From Physcomitrium patens (taxonomy: Eukaryota > Streptophyta > Bryopsida > Funariales > Funariaceae), in contig NC_037256.1 in assembly GCF_000002425.4 (NCBI RefSeq), positions 14,772,941 to 14,836,940 on the forward strand: a stretch of 64,000 nucleotides of DNA, written 5' to 3'. Shown here in pieces: positions 62,900 through 64,000 of this stretch. Numbering within the stretch: position 1 is the first letter of the stretch; each line of letters starts with the position of its first letter. The translations under genes and the position numbers were made by a program. Under the pieces are notes generated by a model. The model had not been told where the DNA came from. It ran no database searches and worked only from the letters and a program-made list of their open reading frames with translations.

Positions 62900-63780
62900 T
62901 GCTATGGATGACAAAAGATATGGATATAGCAATATTCATGTAGACAATTACAAAGCACTTCAATTACCTCAAAAAGTTAGAGTAATCATTGATAATGACA
63001 CAACAAATATTAAAGATTTACACCATGTTATTTCTATATTTTGAGATATTTGTTAGGACAACATTGAATAAAGCTTAAATGCCAGTCTAGAGGCATAACT
63101 TTACTTTGAAAATGAATTTCAAGTTGCAACATGAAAATTCTACTAAAGAAAAAATTAACATTAGATTTAGAAATGTGATTTTATAATTTTGTATTAAAAA
63201 TAATTAGATGAGATATACCAAAAAATAGCATGTTAATTAGATATTTAAGCCAACAAAGAATTAAAATGACAAATTCAAGATAATTTTTTTTTTATTTTTG
63301 TTACAATAAATCAAGTCATATTGCATGATATTATTTTGTATCTAGCTCAATAGTATAAAAATATTTCAGATAGATCATTAGAGCACTAATAGAAGAAAAA
63401 ATATTAAATTTTTTAAAAAAACTATTTTAAAAAATATTATAGGTATTACTAGTGAAATAAAAGATAATAGAAATTAGATTATTGATTTGAATGCATAATA
63501 TTATTTTTTTAGAAATACCCAAGTATTTATAAATTAAAAGCCTAGTTCTCAATTGAAATTTGTAATATTGGCTAAAATCACCAATTATATTATTTATGGA
63601 TAAAAAATATTAATGTGCCATTATTTTTTGGTAGAAAAAAAATTATTTATTATGTACCAAGCTTAAACAAAAATCTTCTTTCAATAGAGCATATGACCAA
63701 AATTAGATATTTAGTATTATTTAAAGAAACCAAGTATGTAGTTATGATATAACAAAAGCCTTGCAAAATAATTATTAAAT
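62900..63780 (+). mobile_element. decayed Ty1/copia gag-pol fragment
   Basis: Reading the plus strand across stops and frame changes gives a nucleocapsid knuckle remnant (CYNKSSHIA near 63303-63330), a protease-start remnant (IIDLNA near 63480) and a GAG-pre-integrase-like block (YYVPSLNKNLLSIEHM near 63650-63700, then YLVLFKETKYVV). This order is that of Ty1/copia elements. No LTR is visible in the window, and the reading frames are thoroughly broken. Confidence 0.7.
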
Positions 63781-64000
63781 AAAAATAAAATTCAACTAAT
63801 GGCCTTTATTTTTTTTAATTTATAGGTGAGAATTTTTATATGAATTTAATAATATTAAAAAATCTAAAGATAAGAGTAATTTAAATTAGAAATAAATATC
63901 ACATTTCATAACTTTCAAAATCTATCTACTAATCTATCTTTAATGAAGAAGTTGTACAATATATTATTTATTGAATATTTATAGTATTTTTATATAAGGT
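63781..64000. other. AT-rich DNA at the window edge
   Basis: This is possibly the continuation of the copia-type fragment. Nothing specific is recognised. Confidence 0.4.

Noticed and set aside
1-64000. CRISPR arrays, bacterial operons, rRNA genes, antiviral or biosynthetic gene clusters
   Set aside because: No regularly spaced repeats, no polycistronic layout and no rRNA motifs were seen. The window is eukaryotic, with unrelated housekeeping-type genes.

Overview
This window looks like nuclear DNA of a land plant. It holds spliced GT-AG genes, an acyl-ACP desaturase with a transit peptide, an AWPM-19 membrane protein, a WRC-domain JmjC demethylase and a DUF688 protein, all plant types. The proteins diverge from flowering-plant versions, and short gene islands sit in AT-rich, retrotransposon-bearing DNA. 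That suggests a bryophyte such as a moss, but this is inference, because no marker in the window fixes the species.

Layout. 1-10600 is a retrotransposon nest. A nearly complete Ty3/gypsy chromovirus lies on the minus strand (2144-8514) with 552-bp LTRs and a perfect 5-bp target duplication. It landed 8 bp past the 3' LTR of a badly decayed relative on the plus strand (about 715-2135). 10600-18100 carries a convergent pair: a two-exon DUF688 gene (+) and a two-exon stearoyl-ACP desaturase gene (-). 18100-25490 is intergenic, with a small inverted-repeat element and a third decayed chromovirus fragment. 25494-28568 is an eight-exon NFKBIL1-like gene with ankyrin repeats and a J-like C-terminus (+). 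33135-34383 is a four-exon AWPM-19 gene (-). 42681-49150 is a JMJ25/KDM3-type H3K9 demethylase gene of at least 14 exons (+). 50384-51226 is a two-exon PET100-like gene (-). 54074-60122 is a 13-exon RRP6-like nuclear exosome 3'-5' exoribonuclease gene (-). The right end has a second small inverted-repeat element of the same family and a decayed Ty1/copia gag-pol fragment.

The genes do not form a functional cluster. They cover plastid lipid desaturation, respiratory complex IV assembly, nuclear RNA decay, chromatin silencing and a stress-type membrane protein. I rebuilt the gene structures by finding GT/AG sites that keep the reading frame and restore family motifs. All splice junctions are therefore predictions without transcript support. 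I found no undescribed multi-gene system. The most informative observations are the repeat stratigraphy, the stop-codon-generating decay of the retroelements, the three-copy inverted-repeat family, and the alternative 3' ends of the demethylase gene.
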